From contig JAPTOF010000016.1 in NCBI GenBank assembly GCA_028554755.1, forward strand, positions 12,849,501 through 12,913,500: a stretch of DNA of 64,000 bases. The letters are read 5' to 3'. The stretch comes from Cordia subcordata. Taxonomy: Eukaryota; Streptophyta; Magnoliopsida; Boraginales; Cordiaceae. The notes beneath the pieces were generated by a model. It was given only the letters and a program-made list of their open reading frames with translations, searched no databases and was not told the origin of the DNA. The translations under genes and the position numbers were made by a program. Below, piece by piece: positions 36,480 through 48,073 of this stretch. Every line of letters starts with the position of its first letter. The first letter of the stretch is position 1.

Positions 36480-36990
36480 CAAAGAAGCACGGATACGATA
36501 CGCCGACACGATACGCGACACGCCGATACGTCTTTTTTCCAAAAACTAGGATACGATACGCTTAAGATACATTAAATAAAAAATATTTAAATTTTATATA
36601 TATTGCATAAATATCATTTGTATCATGAATATATTGCATAAATATCATTTTTATCATGACAAATCAATTTGCTTTAGAGGCTTCAACCATCTCCCAAAAT
36701 ATGACACAAAAAGAGACTACCAATTCTTGTACTTCATGCATGAAAAGAAAAGAAAAAAAACCACTAGTTCTAGTAATTCATATTCAACAACAATAGGCCT
36801 GATCACCTGAAAAACCCCAACAATTTTTCAATCAAACATATAATAACACACACAATAACATAATATTTAGCACACAACTAGTCATGAAAGATTAAACACC
36901 ATGAAGTAACATGTTCATAAAATACAAACCAATTCAACACATTAAAAAGTTAAAGTTTAAAGCTAAAATTCATTAAGAAACACATAATAT

Positions 36991-39325
36991 TCATTCATCT
37001 TCAGCTTCATTAGATTGAATCTCTTCATCATCCCTTTCCAACACATTATCACCATCATCCGTGAAGATCACTGCCTCTATTTCAGGCTCATCAAGGGACA
37101 AGTTGGCAATTGCAAGTTCTCCCACATCTTCAAAGGACTCGAATGTATCTCCACAAATATCCCACATTTTACTTCGTCCTTTAAAATAGTGTTCATCTCT
37201 CCTAGAAAGAAGACGCAAATTGGAATGACCAAAGACCAAATCTTCAACCCTTTTTGGTGCCAATTTGTTTCTTTTCAAGGAGTGGATAAACGAATAAGTG
37301 CTCCAATTTCTCTCACAGCAAGATGATGATGAAGGTTGTTGAAGCAATTTCAAAGCCAAACTTTGAAGCATTGGTGCACTAGCTCCATGAATCACCCACC
37401 AAGCTTTAGGATCCATATGATAGCGTTCATATATTGAATCACTATCTCCAAATTCTTTCGCATTGGTGGAGAAATTTGCAAACTCCATGTTGACTTTGAC
37501 ACGATCAGTGGGATTTGGAAAGAACTTCTTCAAACATTTTGACCTTTCTTGAGAGATTTCCAAATCTTTGTGCGGAGGAACACGGCCAGGGACCTCATTA
37601 ATCCATTCTTGAGTATAGTACCTTGAATAGAGAATAAATATAATAAATATAGATTTTAAAATTACATGAAAAAAAAAGTAGAAACTGAAATTTCAAATAA
37701 TTATCTTACTTGGGATTCAATGAATGAGCTAAACAATGGAGTGGAGTGTAGTTCTTGGTCCAACGATCAATGAGAATTTTATAGATCACATCATAAAAGC
37801 TACTAGACTCCTCAAGTTGCTTTCCTCTTTCCTGAATATTGCAACTTTCACTTGTTCAATCATAGAATCCCACATTTCATAAACCAAGTGAAGACAAGGT
37901 TTATCAGTGTCACATCTCCTAAGCATGTCATAAATAGGCCCCGTAAAAGAAATGATAGAATCAATTTTATCCCACCACAAATCATTAAGAAGTGTCTCCT
38001 TCACCACTTGAGCCTTTCCAACATCATCTTCTCGATAAGTACTCCATTGCTCACTAATAACCAACTCTTGAAGCCCTCTTTTGATAAGCTTGAATCTCTT
38101 CATCATCACAATTACTGAAGCAAACCGAGTATTTGCCACCGAAAGCAACTTTAACGGGACAAACTCATTGAACATGGCCAACCTCATATGATTCATGATG
38201 AAATTTTTCACAAACATAATATCATCATGAACATTCGTGATCCAAGAACACTCAATATATGTAACTTCATTGATATCAGAATTCTTTGGTAAACAAATAT
38301 TTTGCAAAGCAAGATTTAAAGTGTGCACTACACATGGAGTCCAAGTAATGTGAGGATAAATTTGACTAACAAGTGCTCCAGCTCCTGCACAATTCTTAGC
38401 ATTGTCAGTGACTAATTGAATAACATTATCAGACCAACTTCTTCTATTACTTCTTTCAATATATTAGCAATGAAGTGTTTATCTTTTATTTCTCTGAACA
38501 ATCAATCGCCTTAAGAAACATTGGCCCTCCTTCATCATAGCCATAACATTTATAAGTGGTCTTCTTTGTGAATCACTCCATCCATCACTGACAATACTTA
38601 TCCCGTTTTGACTCCAAGTGCTCTTTATAGGTTGCAATTTTCTCTCCACATGAGCTTTTTCTTGTTGAAGTCAAGTAGTTCTCAACAAATTATATCCAGG
38701 AGGCAAATATCCTGGAATGCTATTGTTGGCTGCAAATGAATAAGAATGTACATAATAGGGATTCCTTGCCAAATGAAATGGCAATCCAGTGAGAATAGAA
38801 CATCTGAGCAATGCTAGCATGCAACATATCACGGGCTTGAATATTGAATCCCTTTAGAATGGGATTAGATTGTGAAGAACTACCTATACTCCCACTTGTT
38901 CTTCTTCTTTTATAATCATATTGCCCTTGAATGACATTTGTTGTAGCACTCCTAGGCAAAGACACTTTCTTTGGAGCACTACTTTCCATTCTCTCTGTTG
39001 CTTGCTCGTCTAGTTTTTGCATTTCTACCAAATCAACATCTCTAACCTTAGGACATGCTCCTATTCCCGCTTTAGGTATCTTCAATAAATGAGCCCTAAC
39101 TCTAGTATAAGAGCTTTTCTTAGTTTGGTGACAAAAATTACATATCCATGTACAATTTCCACCACCACCATCTATTTTATTTGTCCTTGTAACATATTTC
39201 CATAGTGGTTTACTTAAATCTTGATCTTGATTTTCACTCAAAATTGGGGGTGAAGGTACACTAGCGAGAAGATGATGAAGCCATATCTCAAAAATTATAA
39301 ACTGTATCTCTGTCAAAATAATCAC
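36991..39325 (-). pseudogene. hAT transposase (BED finger, DUF659, hAT dimerisation), broken
   Basis: On the minus strand the start near 39325 leads into a BED-type zinc finger (LWKYVTR, CTWICNFC, RVRAHLLKIPKAGIGAC; about 39215-39050). A frame change near 38785 and a TGA near 38672 follow. DUF659-type sequence comes next (SDGWSDSQRRPLINVMAM at about 38590-38535, NVIQLVTDNAKNCAGAG near 38420), then a 543-bp open block 38328-37786 starting HTLNLALQNIC. An intron-like gap precedes the C-terminal block 37563-36991 with WWVIHGASAPMLQSLALKLL and CCERNWSTYSFIH, the hAT dimerisation domain. An acidic tail ends it. The frame changes make it non-functional as read; the C-terminal block is still open. 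Confidence 0.88.
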
Positions 39326-39593
39326 AAATAAATAATAAATAATTATTTAATTAATAATCATAAATTACTGAATAATTTATGTAGGCAAAAGATATGTTTC
39401 TCAATTCCTATTTCGAATCAATAAAGATTCAGTAAACCACCTGATCATACCAATAAAATAAAAATTTTCCAAAGAAAGCGGTCTTTATCTAAAGAATCGC
39501 ATTTTTCATTTCATGTAGTACAAGAATAAAAGTAACATACTCCCAACATTTTCCAAACCACATAGCAGTAATCATAAATACATCCGTAGTGAT

Positions 39594-40092
39594 TTCTGCA
39601 ACAAAAAAACAGAAACTTTCTGCAACAAAAAAACAGAAATTGCAACAAGAAAATTTCTGCAACAAAAAATAGAAAATTTATGCAACAAAAAACAGAAAAT
39701 TCCTGCAACAAAAAACAGAAAATTCCTGCAACAAAAAATAGAAAATTTCTGCAATAAGAAAATTTTTGCAACAAAAAACAGAAATTTTCTACAACAAAAA
39801 AAGAAAATTTCTGCAACAAAAAACAGAAAATTCCTGCAACAAAAAACAGAAAATTTTTGCAACAAAAAATAGAAAATTTCTGCAACAAGAAAATTTTTGG
39901 AACAAAAAACAGAAAATTTCTACAACAAAAAACAGAAAATTTCTGCAACAAAAAACAGAAAATTCCTGCAACAAGAAAATTCCTGCAACAAAAAACAGAA
40001 AATTTCTGCAACAAGAAAATTTTTGCAACAAAAAACAGAAAATTTCTACAACAAAAAACAGAAAATTTCTGCAACAAAAAACAGAAAATTTA
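39594..40092 (+). repeat. 23-bp minisatellite inside the hAT element
   Basis: A unit close to CAGAAAATTTCTGCAACAAAAA repeats about twenty times between the transposase start and the right end of the hAT. Some units are shortened to about 17 bp (CAACAAGAAAATTTCTG). All three plus frames and several minus frames stay open through it, which produces spurious protein predictions rich in NKKQK or FCCRN. It lies where the transposase leader should be. Confidence 0.92.
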
Positions 40093-40547
40093 AGTAGATA
40101 TCTGAAAATGCTTTGAAGTAAAAAGAGGAAGAAATGGTACCTTTTTGGTTTACTTGCTTTTTCTTCCAAGTGGATTGCTTGAATCGTTCAACTTGAATGT
40201 GTGTATATTTAGAGAGAGAGAGAGAGAGACGAACGAGAAAGCTAAAGTGAGATATTGAGGGAGAAATCTGAGACGTGTAGGGCTGGTGATTATTTTATTT
40301 TATTTTTAAGTTATATTCAAATTTCAAAATTGCATTAATGCCCAAAACATTTTAAAAATTGCAAATAACACCCCATGCGTGTCGGGTTCGCGTGTCCCAG
40401 CGTGTCGGGAACGTGTCGCAGCGTGTCGAAAAATTAAAAAATAAAATAAAATTCACAGACACGTGTCGGGAGCGTGTCGGTGTCCGACACGTGTCCAACA
40501 CGCGACACGCGAGCTTTAAGAGGTGTCGGTGCTTCCAAGGATAAGGT

Positions 40548-41740
40548 AGAAGCACGCAAGATACAAGTTAAAGAATGTCGATATTATGTCCTAAATAGTA
40601 TTATGTACCGAAAATCTTACTCTAGCCCTCATCTACAATGTTTAAACCCAGACGAATCAAGGTATGTGGTGGCAGAACTCCATGAAGGACATTGTGGCAA
40701 CCACTCTAGAGGTCGAAGTCTTGCTCACAAGCTACTCAAAGCTGGCTATTACTGGCCAACAATGAGGGCTGATGTAGCAGAGTATGTGAAAAAGTGCGAC
40801 AGCTGCCAGAGATCCGCACAAATCATCCATCAGCTAGCAAATTCCCTACATCCTCCATCGACAGCATGGCTATTCCTGAAATGGAGAATAGACATAGTAG
40901 GAAAGCTACTCACAGCACTGGGTCAGAAAATGTACGTGCTGGCAATGATGGACTATTTCATAAAGTGGATTGAGGCAAAATCATTCGCGCAGATCCGAGT
41001 CTAAGAGGTGAAAACATTTTTGTGGAAAAATGTAATATACAGGTTCAGTATTCCTCAAGAGATAGTAGCGGACAATGGTGCCCAATTCGTCAGCAATGAC
41101 TTCCATAGATTATGCGATGGATGGTAGATAAAGATAACTTACTCCATTCCTAATTACCCACAGGCTAACGGCCTGGCTGAGTCATCCAACAAGACCATCC
41201 TAACCATGATCAAGAAACCGCTTGAAAGCGCTAATGGAAGATAGGCTGAAGAGTTACCTGGCGTTCTTTAGGCTTACTGAACTAGCCCAAGAACATCTAT
41301 GGAGGAGACATCTCTCTCTCTTACATATGTAGTAGAGGCCATGATTCCCCCTGAAGTTAAGATACCAAGCTTCAAATGAGCTTTTGTTGCAGACGGCAAT
41401 AATAAGTAAGAGCTGCGACATCAATTGGACACGTGTGATAAGTTCAGGGACATAGTGGGAAAAAGGTTACAAGCATACTAGAAACAGATGGTAGGGAATT
41501 TCAACAAGGGTTTGAAGTTGAGACAATTCCAGGTCAGTGACTGGGTGTTATGCAAAGTATTCTAGAATACACGGGAAGTAAACGTAAGCAAGCTTGGCCT
41601 TAAGTGGGAAGGACCTTACAAGGTAATTGTAGCCACACCCTTTGGAGCATATAAACTTCAAAAAGTAAAAGGAAAGGACATTTCCCCATAGTTGGAATGC
41701 AATTCACTTAAAGAAATACAATTTCTAAGATTTGATTATA
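40548..41740 (+). pseudogene. Tat-type integrase remnant
   Basis: Coding sequence resumes directly after the hAT target duplication. The HHCC zinc domain is present (LHEGHCGNHS at about 40678-40707, CDSCQR at about 40798-40815). The core has WRIDIVG (about 40883), a second D in VADNGAQF (about 41068) and NGLAESSNK with the glutamate (about 41168-41195). Stops near 41001 and 41126 and later frameshifts inactivate it. The C-terminal region reaches about 41740 (WEGPYKV-like segment near 41608). Confidence 0.87.
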
Positions 41741-41879
41741 GGCAACAACTAAAATGGCGTAATAATGGCCTTTCCTTTTCATGTTATGAATTTTAGCCAA
41801 GTATCATTTATGCAATACATTTTTACAAGTCACTAGCAATGCAGTCATGGTAATACACGAAGAAGTCAGGTCCTAAACT

Positions 41880-42900
41880 TTTACAGCTTGTCGATTTCCA
41901 TCCAAGTTATAATGTTTGCGACCCCCGATTATCATTGGGTCATAAACTTTTACAACTTGTCAATTTCTATCCAAGCTACAATGTCTGCAACCCCTAATTA
42001 TCATCGAGTCTTCAACTTTTACAGCCTGTCGATTTTCATCCAAGCTATCAAGTCTGCGACCCTCGATTATCATTGGGTCTTCGACCTTCACCGATTCTCA
42101 ATTTTTTTCCAAGCTACAATGTCTGCGACCTTCGATTATCATCGAGTCTTCAACCTTTATAGCTTGTTGATTTTCATCCAATTTACAATGTCTGTGACCC
42201 TCGATTATCATCGGGTCTTCCACCTTTACAGCTTGTTGATTTTCATCCAAGCTACAATGTCTGTGACCCTCGATTATCATCGGGTCTTCTACCTTACAGC
42301 TTGTCGATTTTCATCCAACCTACAATGTCTGCGACTCTCGATTATCATCAGGTCTTCAACCTTTACAGGTTGTCCATTTTCATCCAAGAGACAATGTCTG
42401 CAACCCTCGATTATCATTAGGTCTTCAACTTTTATAGCTTGTCGATTTTCATCCAGCTACAATGTCTGCAACTCTTGATTATCATCGAGTCTTCAACATT
42501 TACAGCTTGTCAATTTTCATCCAAGCTACAATGTTTGTGACTCTCGATTATCATTGGATCTTTATCCTTTGCAGCTTGTCGATTTTCATCCAAGCTACAA
42601 TGTCTGCGACCCTCGATTATTATCGGGTCTTCAACTTTTACAGCTGGTCGAGTTTTATCCAAGCTACAATGTCTGCGACCCTCGATTATTATTGGGTCTT
42701 CAACCTTTACAACTTTTCGATTTTCATCCAAGCTATAATGTCTGCGACCCTTGATTATCATCAGGTGTTCAATCTTTGCAGCTTGTTGATTTTCATCCAA
42801 GCTACAACGCTTGCAAACCTCGATTTTCATCAGGTCTTTAACTTTTACAGCTTGTTGATTTTCATCCAAGGTACAACATCTGTAACCCTCTATCATCAAG
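41880..42900 (+). repeat. 69-bp tandem array (about 15 copies) in the Tat 3' region
   Basis: The unit includes CAGCTTGTCGATTTTCATCC, AAGCTACAATGTCTGCGACC and CTCGATTATCATCGGGTC. Successive starts at 41884, 41953 and 42022 give an exact 69-bp period, and copies continue to about 42900 with a few single-base changes in length. Because 69 is 23 codons, long false frames stay open on both strands (for example a 23-residue repeat starting MIIEGRRHC on the minus strand). Tat/Ogre elements are known to carry variable tandem repeats in the 3' untranslated region, which fits its place after integrase. Confidence 0.92.
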
Positions 42901-43020
42901 GGCCAGAGGGTCGTGAATACACACTCACGAATTGTCATCTGCAACCTTCATCGGACACCAAACAATGATCAACACATATGACTACAATGGATACTAATAC
43001 ATATGATTTAGAGTAAAAAC

Positions 43021-44334
43021 TGTGGGTGCAAATATCTTAAGAGGGGGGTGAATTAAGATCTAAGTACTAATTTTCATTTTAAAAATTCTCAGAAAATTTA
43101 CAACTTTTAACAATCAATATATCAAACACAATGTAAGCAAAATAAGCAAGTATAAAAATGGAAATATAAGGAGAGGAGAAACAAACGATTTAAGGTGGTT
43201 CGGCCAAGCCTACGTCCACAGCCCAAGGATGTTCCTCTCAGGACTTCAAAAATCTCCACTAAGATGCTTCTTCAAATCTATGTGAAGCACAAACCAAGTT
43301 CTTATAATCTCTTTGAAGCCCAACTTCAAAAAACCCAAGAGATTCACTCTTTAGGATTTCCCCACACTTTACAAGCTTTAAAGAATAAATCTCACAAAGT
43401 TTATAGCTCTCAAAGTGTGTATATACTCAAGAATTAAGAAAAGATTGAATCTGAATTTTTTTTCAAGAAAAAGATGAATAAGCTCTTGAAAGCTCAAATA
43501 TATTGCAAGAATGGCTCAAAGATAGATTGTATGATGATAAACACTTTAGCACACTTCAATTGACTGATTAGAATGTGTATTGAATGAGTATTTAAAGAGA
43601 TTTTGGGGGTTAGGGATTTGGTAGGTGAAGAAGAAATGAAAATCTCGACCAGAACGGTAATAAACGGCTAGTGCATTTATTACAGTACCCGTTCAGCCGA
43701 TCGTCCGACTGGGTCGTCCAGCTATCCCCTTTCCTTCTCTGACTAGGCCGGACGCCTTAGCCGGTTGACCAGCTAGGGGGTCCGACTTTTTCTTCACCTT
43801 TCTATTTTGGCCTGGCGACCTACCCAGGTTAGCTGGTCGACTGACTGGGGGGTCTGGCCACTCCAAAATGTGAAGTAAAGCCAGAGTTTTGCAAAAATCA
43901 TTTTAAGTGCAATTTTCATAACTCCAAATCATTTTGTAATAATTTGCAAACATATGTTGTGATTTGAAACACCCCAAAAACTCATTTTATCTCCATGTGT
44001 GCATTCAAATACATTTGCGCATATGTTATATTAAATGTGCAAGAGTTGAAAATTTTGCTTTGAACAAGAAAAAGAGTTTGAGCCAAGTCCACACAATATG
44101 TAGGCATTTCACAAAAAGAGCAAGAAGGAAAATAATATCCGGTACCCCTTATGACTTCACTTCTCCTCCTTATGTCTTCTCACATTCTCTTTATTCAAAT
44201 AATGCTTTTTGCACATTTTCTTCAATCTTTCAAAGCTTCAATTAGATATCATCTCATTTTCACAAGAAGCTATTTAGTCAAATAATGCATATATATTTTC
44301 ATCATCAAAATCAATAATGAATATTTAGCTAACA
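43021..44334 (-). mobile_element. Copia-type (SIRE-like) LTR
   Basis: On the minus strand the segment begins TGTTAGCTAAATATTC (44334) followed by a TTGATTTTGATGATG block, and ends CTTAAGATATTTGCACCCACA (43041-43021). TTGATGATG near the start and CCCCCCTCTTAAG before the end are typical of SIRE-like LTRs. TATA-like sequence TTTAAATA lies on the minus strand near 43590. The flanking pentamers (AAAAC and GACTC) do not match, so this is not a clean solo LTR. The U3 part contains GCCGG-type palindromic blocks at 43730-43845. Confidence 0.55.
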
Positions 44335-46272
44335 GACTCTTAAATTGCCCATCTTTTGATAAGTAGTTAAGTAGAATTCCACCCTGAGTTATAGTTCCTA
44401 TGTTCATGAATTTGCTTTCTTTTAAAAATTCAAGAGCAAGAGAGAGTTGATAGTAAACATCCATGATAGATCTAATTAGGGCTAGGACATCTATCCCTTA
44501 AAACATCCATGATAGATCTAAAAGGGGCACATTGCAGATGATGATGAGAAGCAGTAAGGAAATGGAGTAAAAGGAAAGGAACTTTGAAATTTGAAAATGC
44601 TACAGACATGGGTAATGGCTCGGAGTGATTTGAGGAAAATGGAAAACACCTCTCACGCATTAAATAGCTCACTTAAGGCCAGACTGCTTTTGGATTTGGC
44701 CCAATACGCTCGATGCAGGATGTACTCTACTTCCCAGGCCTAATGGCCTAGGGAGGGGAGACTAACTGTGTCAACCACAATTTGTTTGGCGCTTTCAATA
44801 TCGTTGAGGCCCAATTCTAGTTGTAGAGCTACGAGGCCCAACAAGGTTAAGGCAGTTTGAATGAGAGGCGTTCGAAAATTGCTTGGACAAAAAGTGTGCG
44901 CAGGGTATATTTGGTAGCGTATCTCGAAAAGGAAACCTTAAGGAAGGAAAGCACGATTAATACCTTATCATAAGCAAGGTGAGAAAGAAGATATATAAAG
45001 GTATGGTTAATGGGACATGTAACAAACACCCTAAGATATATAAGCAACCCTGAAATAACCTCGACTTCCTCTCAAGCTACAAGGTCCAATGATTTCTCTA
45101 AAAGAGAAGGGTTTTAGGTTTGCTATCTTAAACCCATAGTGTAGAATAACCCTTTATCATAGGGTGGGTATGGGTTTATCCAAACCCGCTCCACTATATA
45201 GGTACATTTGTTACTTTTAATATGTTTTTATATACTTTTTATGCAAATATTATATCATTTTATATATATCTTTAACATATTTTTATATATTTTAATAGAG
45301 GCTTTATATCATTAGAGATCTATTTTATTTATTTTTAATATGTTCTTATACATCAATAACTTTTTTAAAAAAATTAATACTGTTGACTTTGTTGACCAAT
45401 ACTCTTTAAGGGCATGGAAAGGTTTTTTCAATCCAACAAAGGCGAGGAAGGTAATAGGAATTTACATTGGTACTAAGTATACAATAGGGGTAAGGGCAAG
45501 AGTTTTATTAATAGATGCAAAGTAGGGATAAGCAACCCCGCCCCCGCCTTGCCCTATCCCTATCTCAAATACTACATACATAATATTGACTTTAATTTAA
45601 AAGTGATACTACATATATGACAATATTTATAAATATGACAAAGTGGTGAAAAAAATCTATGAAAGAACCGTAATATGTTATTCATATGTCAAAAATTACA
45701 GTTACAATATACTTATTTTATATGTATGTTAAAAGACCTTTGAAAGGGTATGAGATTCAAGTTAGAGTTGTGCATAGAATTTATTGATTTGGAGATGTTA
45801 ATTTTGAATTCTAAAGCAAGTTTTTATCTTTTTTTTCAGTTTGCAAATTTATTAATAAAATTTAATTGATAAACATTGTTAATGTTTCTTATTGTTGGTT
45901 GATCAAACGTATTTAGTCAAATAACCTTCTAATATTACTTATAACTAAAGTATAACGAGATCTGAAACCAAGTGAAAATATATTAGAACCCGTGCATAAC
46001 ACTAGTATAATTGCTAATTTGGTAAATAGGTGCTTAAAAGTAGTAGTATTTGTTAAAATGTCAATAAAAGACATTTCATCAATAAATGTTGTACTATTCT
46101 ATTTTTAAGGGCTAAGAAAGTCTTTTATTTAGTCAAACCTGATTGCTTATAAGTAATTAGAGGAAAGTAAGAGGGTGCTACTTCTTTTCTCTTACTCATA
46201 AGTCACTTTTATTTATTTAAGTAAAATTTATCAAACATGTAACTTTTATGGTTCTTTTAACTCATCAACAAG
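44335..46272. other. Intergenic DNA, mostly featureless
   Basis: A 21-bp sequence starting AAACATCCATGATAGATC occurs twice, at 44455 and 44501. A C-rich patch lies at about 45537-45550. Around 46020-46308 AT-rich sequence ends in AAACACCCTC then TTA, identical to the end of the Tourist-like MITE at 2761-3236; its partner end was not found, so it is probably a truncated MITE. No gene was recognised. Confidence 0.45.
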
Positions 46273-46309
46273 TTAGACTAGCATATAAGCAAAGTCAAAC
46301 ACCCTCTTA

Positions 46310-46500
46310 AATTTGACACGAGTAGCTATCGTAGGCAGGCAACAGGTATGATTGCCAATGTTGATTGCAGGCTTCATCTGCTGGAAATGCGGGTGTTTTT
46401 CACTGGAGCTGCTTCTGGAAAGAGAATTTTGTCTGACATAATATGTTTCTGAAATTTCTCTCCTTTGCTGAGCAAAGAAAGAAGGGTGAATAGATTGCAC
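46310..46500 (-). pseudogene. Orphan exon-like open segment, unrecognised
   Basis: A minus-strand frame reads from about 46500 through FFAQQRREISETYYVRQNSL and HPHFQQMKPAINIGNHTCC to IATRVK, where the MITE-like end (GAGGGTGTTTG on this strand) begins. Composition is protein-like rather than low complexity. I do not recognise the family. It could be the last exon of a gene whose 3' end was interrupted by the MITE, or chance. No neighbouring exons were found. Confidence 0.25.
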
Positions 46501-48073
46501 TTCTCATAATCTATTGAACATTTACTAGCAATTCAGACAGCATACTTTCACTGCATCTAGGCGACAAGCCTTCATATTTTTAGGAGAATAATGATTGGAA
46601 ATGATTTTACTTGCCAGGTAATAATAGTTCAGTTGTTAGGGTTATAAAATTTTTAAATCAGAATTATTTGTTTTCAACCTAAGCAAGGTCAAAGCTTCAA
46701 TTTTGTTGGGTGGTCATTTTAATGTACATGTGATACAACACCTTCTGAACCAGTGAACGACAGTGTAAGAAATTATACTTGACACCTGAAAGAAACCAAA
46801 AAACTAACAGAGTAAATAGTGGTCAGCAGATCCAGGATACTGATTCTCTTATTGCTGCAATAGTTTTCGTATTCATTCATTAGGCGACTCTGTCTAGGAC
46901 TAAGGACTACATATTGGAATTAAGAAAATTTCAAAAGCTTCCTTAGAGTCAGCGGACAGAAAGGTGATAACGACTTGATACATTTACAGAAAGGCTTAGC
47001 AGAACAACATCGTTACCAATGCTAAAGTAAGAAAGACGGAGACAGGATGAAAGTGTAAGTTACATTATTATGTACACATCAATCAAAGATATCCAATGCA
47101 TTTCAAACAATTGTGGGAGTTTGTACAAGTTAAACACCTAGAGCTAGAAGATGGATTCAATCTGTCACAAGAGATCTAGGGCCCATTTGGATTAGCTTTT
47201 TTAAAAAACTTTTGAAAAACAGCTTTTTTTTAGTAGTTGAAAATTCTGGCTCCTAAAAAAAGCTGCTTTTTGAACTTTTTTCAAAGTTTCAACTTTTTTT
47301 GGAAGTCAAATCAAATAGTTATTGTAAATTTAATTTAACTTTTTTCAGGAAAAAAAGTGTTTTTTCTTTAAAAAAAGCCAATCCAAACAAGCCCCTAGTT
47401 ATTTATCCAAAACTTATGGCTAGAAACTTGGGCAACTTGTGCAAAGCACAGTTCTTAGGAATACCTTCTTCTGTGATCAAGTTTGTTGATGCACGCGGCC
47501 AAATTGAAGAGCATTATGTTGAAAGCGCTCTCAACTGCCCTGTGCAATCTCACTTTTAAACTGATCAGCTGAACATTGGGTCAGAACAGAGGACTAATCT
47601 CACTAGAATTGCAGTCCGCCCCGGCCTCCACTTAGTGAGTTTCGCCTCAAAACCAAGAGTATAGATTGTCAAAGTTGTCTAAGCTGATCAATCTGCTACT
47701 AAGTCACATTCACTCCCAGCTTGCTGAGATACTGGTTGTGCTACACTGATCTACAAGGACAAGCATGAACTTGAATGATTCCAATAATAGGAGAAAGAAT
47801 GTGAAGTTTGAACATATAAATGAACTCATGATAGATTACTTGTGAAAGGATATATCTGAAAGCAGACAAGCTTGCTAGCATATTAGAGCTCCTTTGCTTC
47901 ATTTCTAATTCCTTCAAGGAGACAGTAAGAGAGTTGCAGTATTTTTGGAGTCCTGACATCTTGTGATCATCAAATAAATCCAGTGCGAAATTCTGCTAAA
48001 TCCATGCTTCACCAGGGCTTATATGTCAAACTCAAATGGAAATTCATGTACATAGGACGGCTATTTATTGTCA
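46501..48073. other. Downstream region of the PPR gene, with one MITE
   Basis: The DNA between the orphan segment and the PPR stop codon has no recognised gene apart from the MITE at 47179-47394. Part of it should be the PPR 3' untranslated region. Confidence 0.4.
47179..47394. mobile_element. Small Tourist-like MITE, 216 bp, TSD CTA
   Basis: The left end GGGCCCATTTGGATTAGC and the right end read in reverse, GGGCTTGTTTGGATTGGC, form an imperfect terminal inverted repeat of about 24 bp. The trinucleotide CTA flanks it at 47176-47178 and 47395-47397. Length, ends and 3-bp duplication fit Tourist/PIF-Harbinger MITEs. The interior is T- and A-rich and non-coding. Confidence 0.75.

Larger units (their letters stand above)
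36480..40539 (-). mobile_element. hAT transposon, 4060 bp, TSD GATAAGGT, inserted in Tat element
   Basis: The eight bases GATAAGGT occur at 36472-36479 and 40540-40547, the target duplication expected of hAT. The ends read CAAAGAAGCACGGATAC and, reverse complemented from the right, CTTGGAAGCACCGACAC, matching at 12 of 17 positions including GAAGCAC. Subterminal regions are rich in GATACG/GACACG words on the left (36493-36560) and CGTGTCGG/GACACG on the right (40377-40520), as for transposase-binding subterminal repeats. A decayed BED-hAT transposase lies inside on the minus strand. Removing the element with one target copy restores a continuous Tat pol reading frame. Confidence 0.93.
34951..42960 (+). 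mobile_element. Ty3/gypsy Tat-type retrotransposon, 5' truncated, split by a hAT insertion
   Basis: Pol runs in the order RT, RNase H, archaeal-type second RNase H, integrase, with a hAT element (36480-40539) inserted after the second RNase H. An RNase H followed by a further RNase H before integrase, and the RT sequence HPQDQEKTAF, point to the Tat/Ogre branch. The RT begins abruptly at about 34951 with no preceding RT core, protease or gag. After integrase comes a non-coding tail with a 69-bp tandem array. No 3' LTR was recognised before the next element at 43021. Confidence 0.75.

Noticed and set aside
39511..40169. Several long frames on both strands (FCCRN- and NKKQK-rich)
   Set aside because: They are translations of the 23-bp minisatellite and have no non-repetitive content.
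41888..42968. Frames of up to 196 codons with a 23-residue repeat
   Set aside because: The period is the 69-bp tandem array; openness on both strands follows from 69 being divisible by three.
45340..45525. Open frame of 61 codons
   Set aside because: No recognisable motif, AT-rich surroundings and no splice partners.
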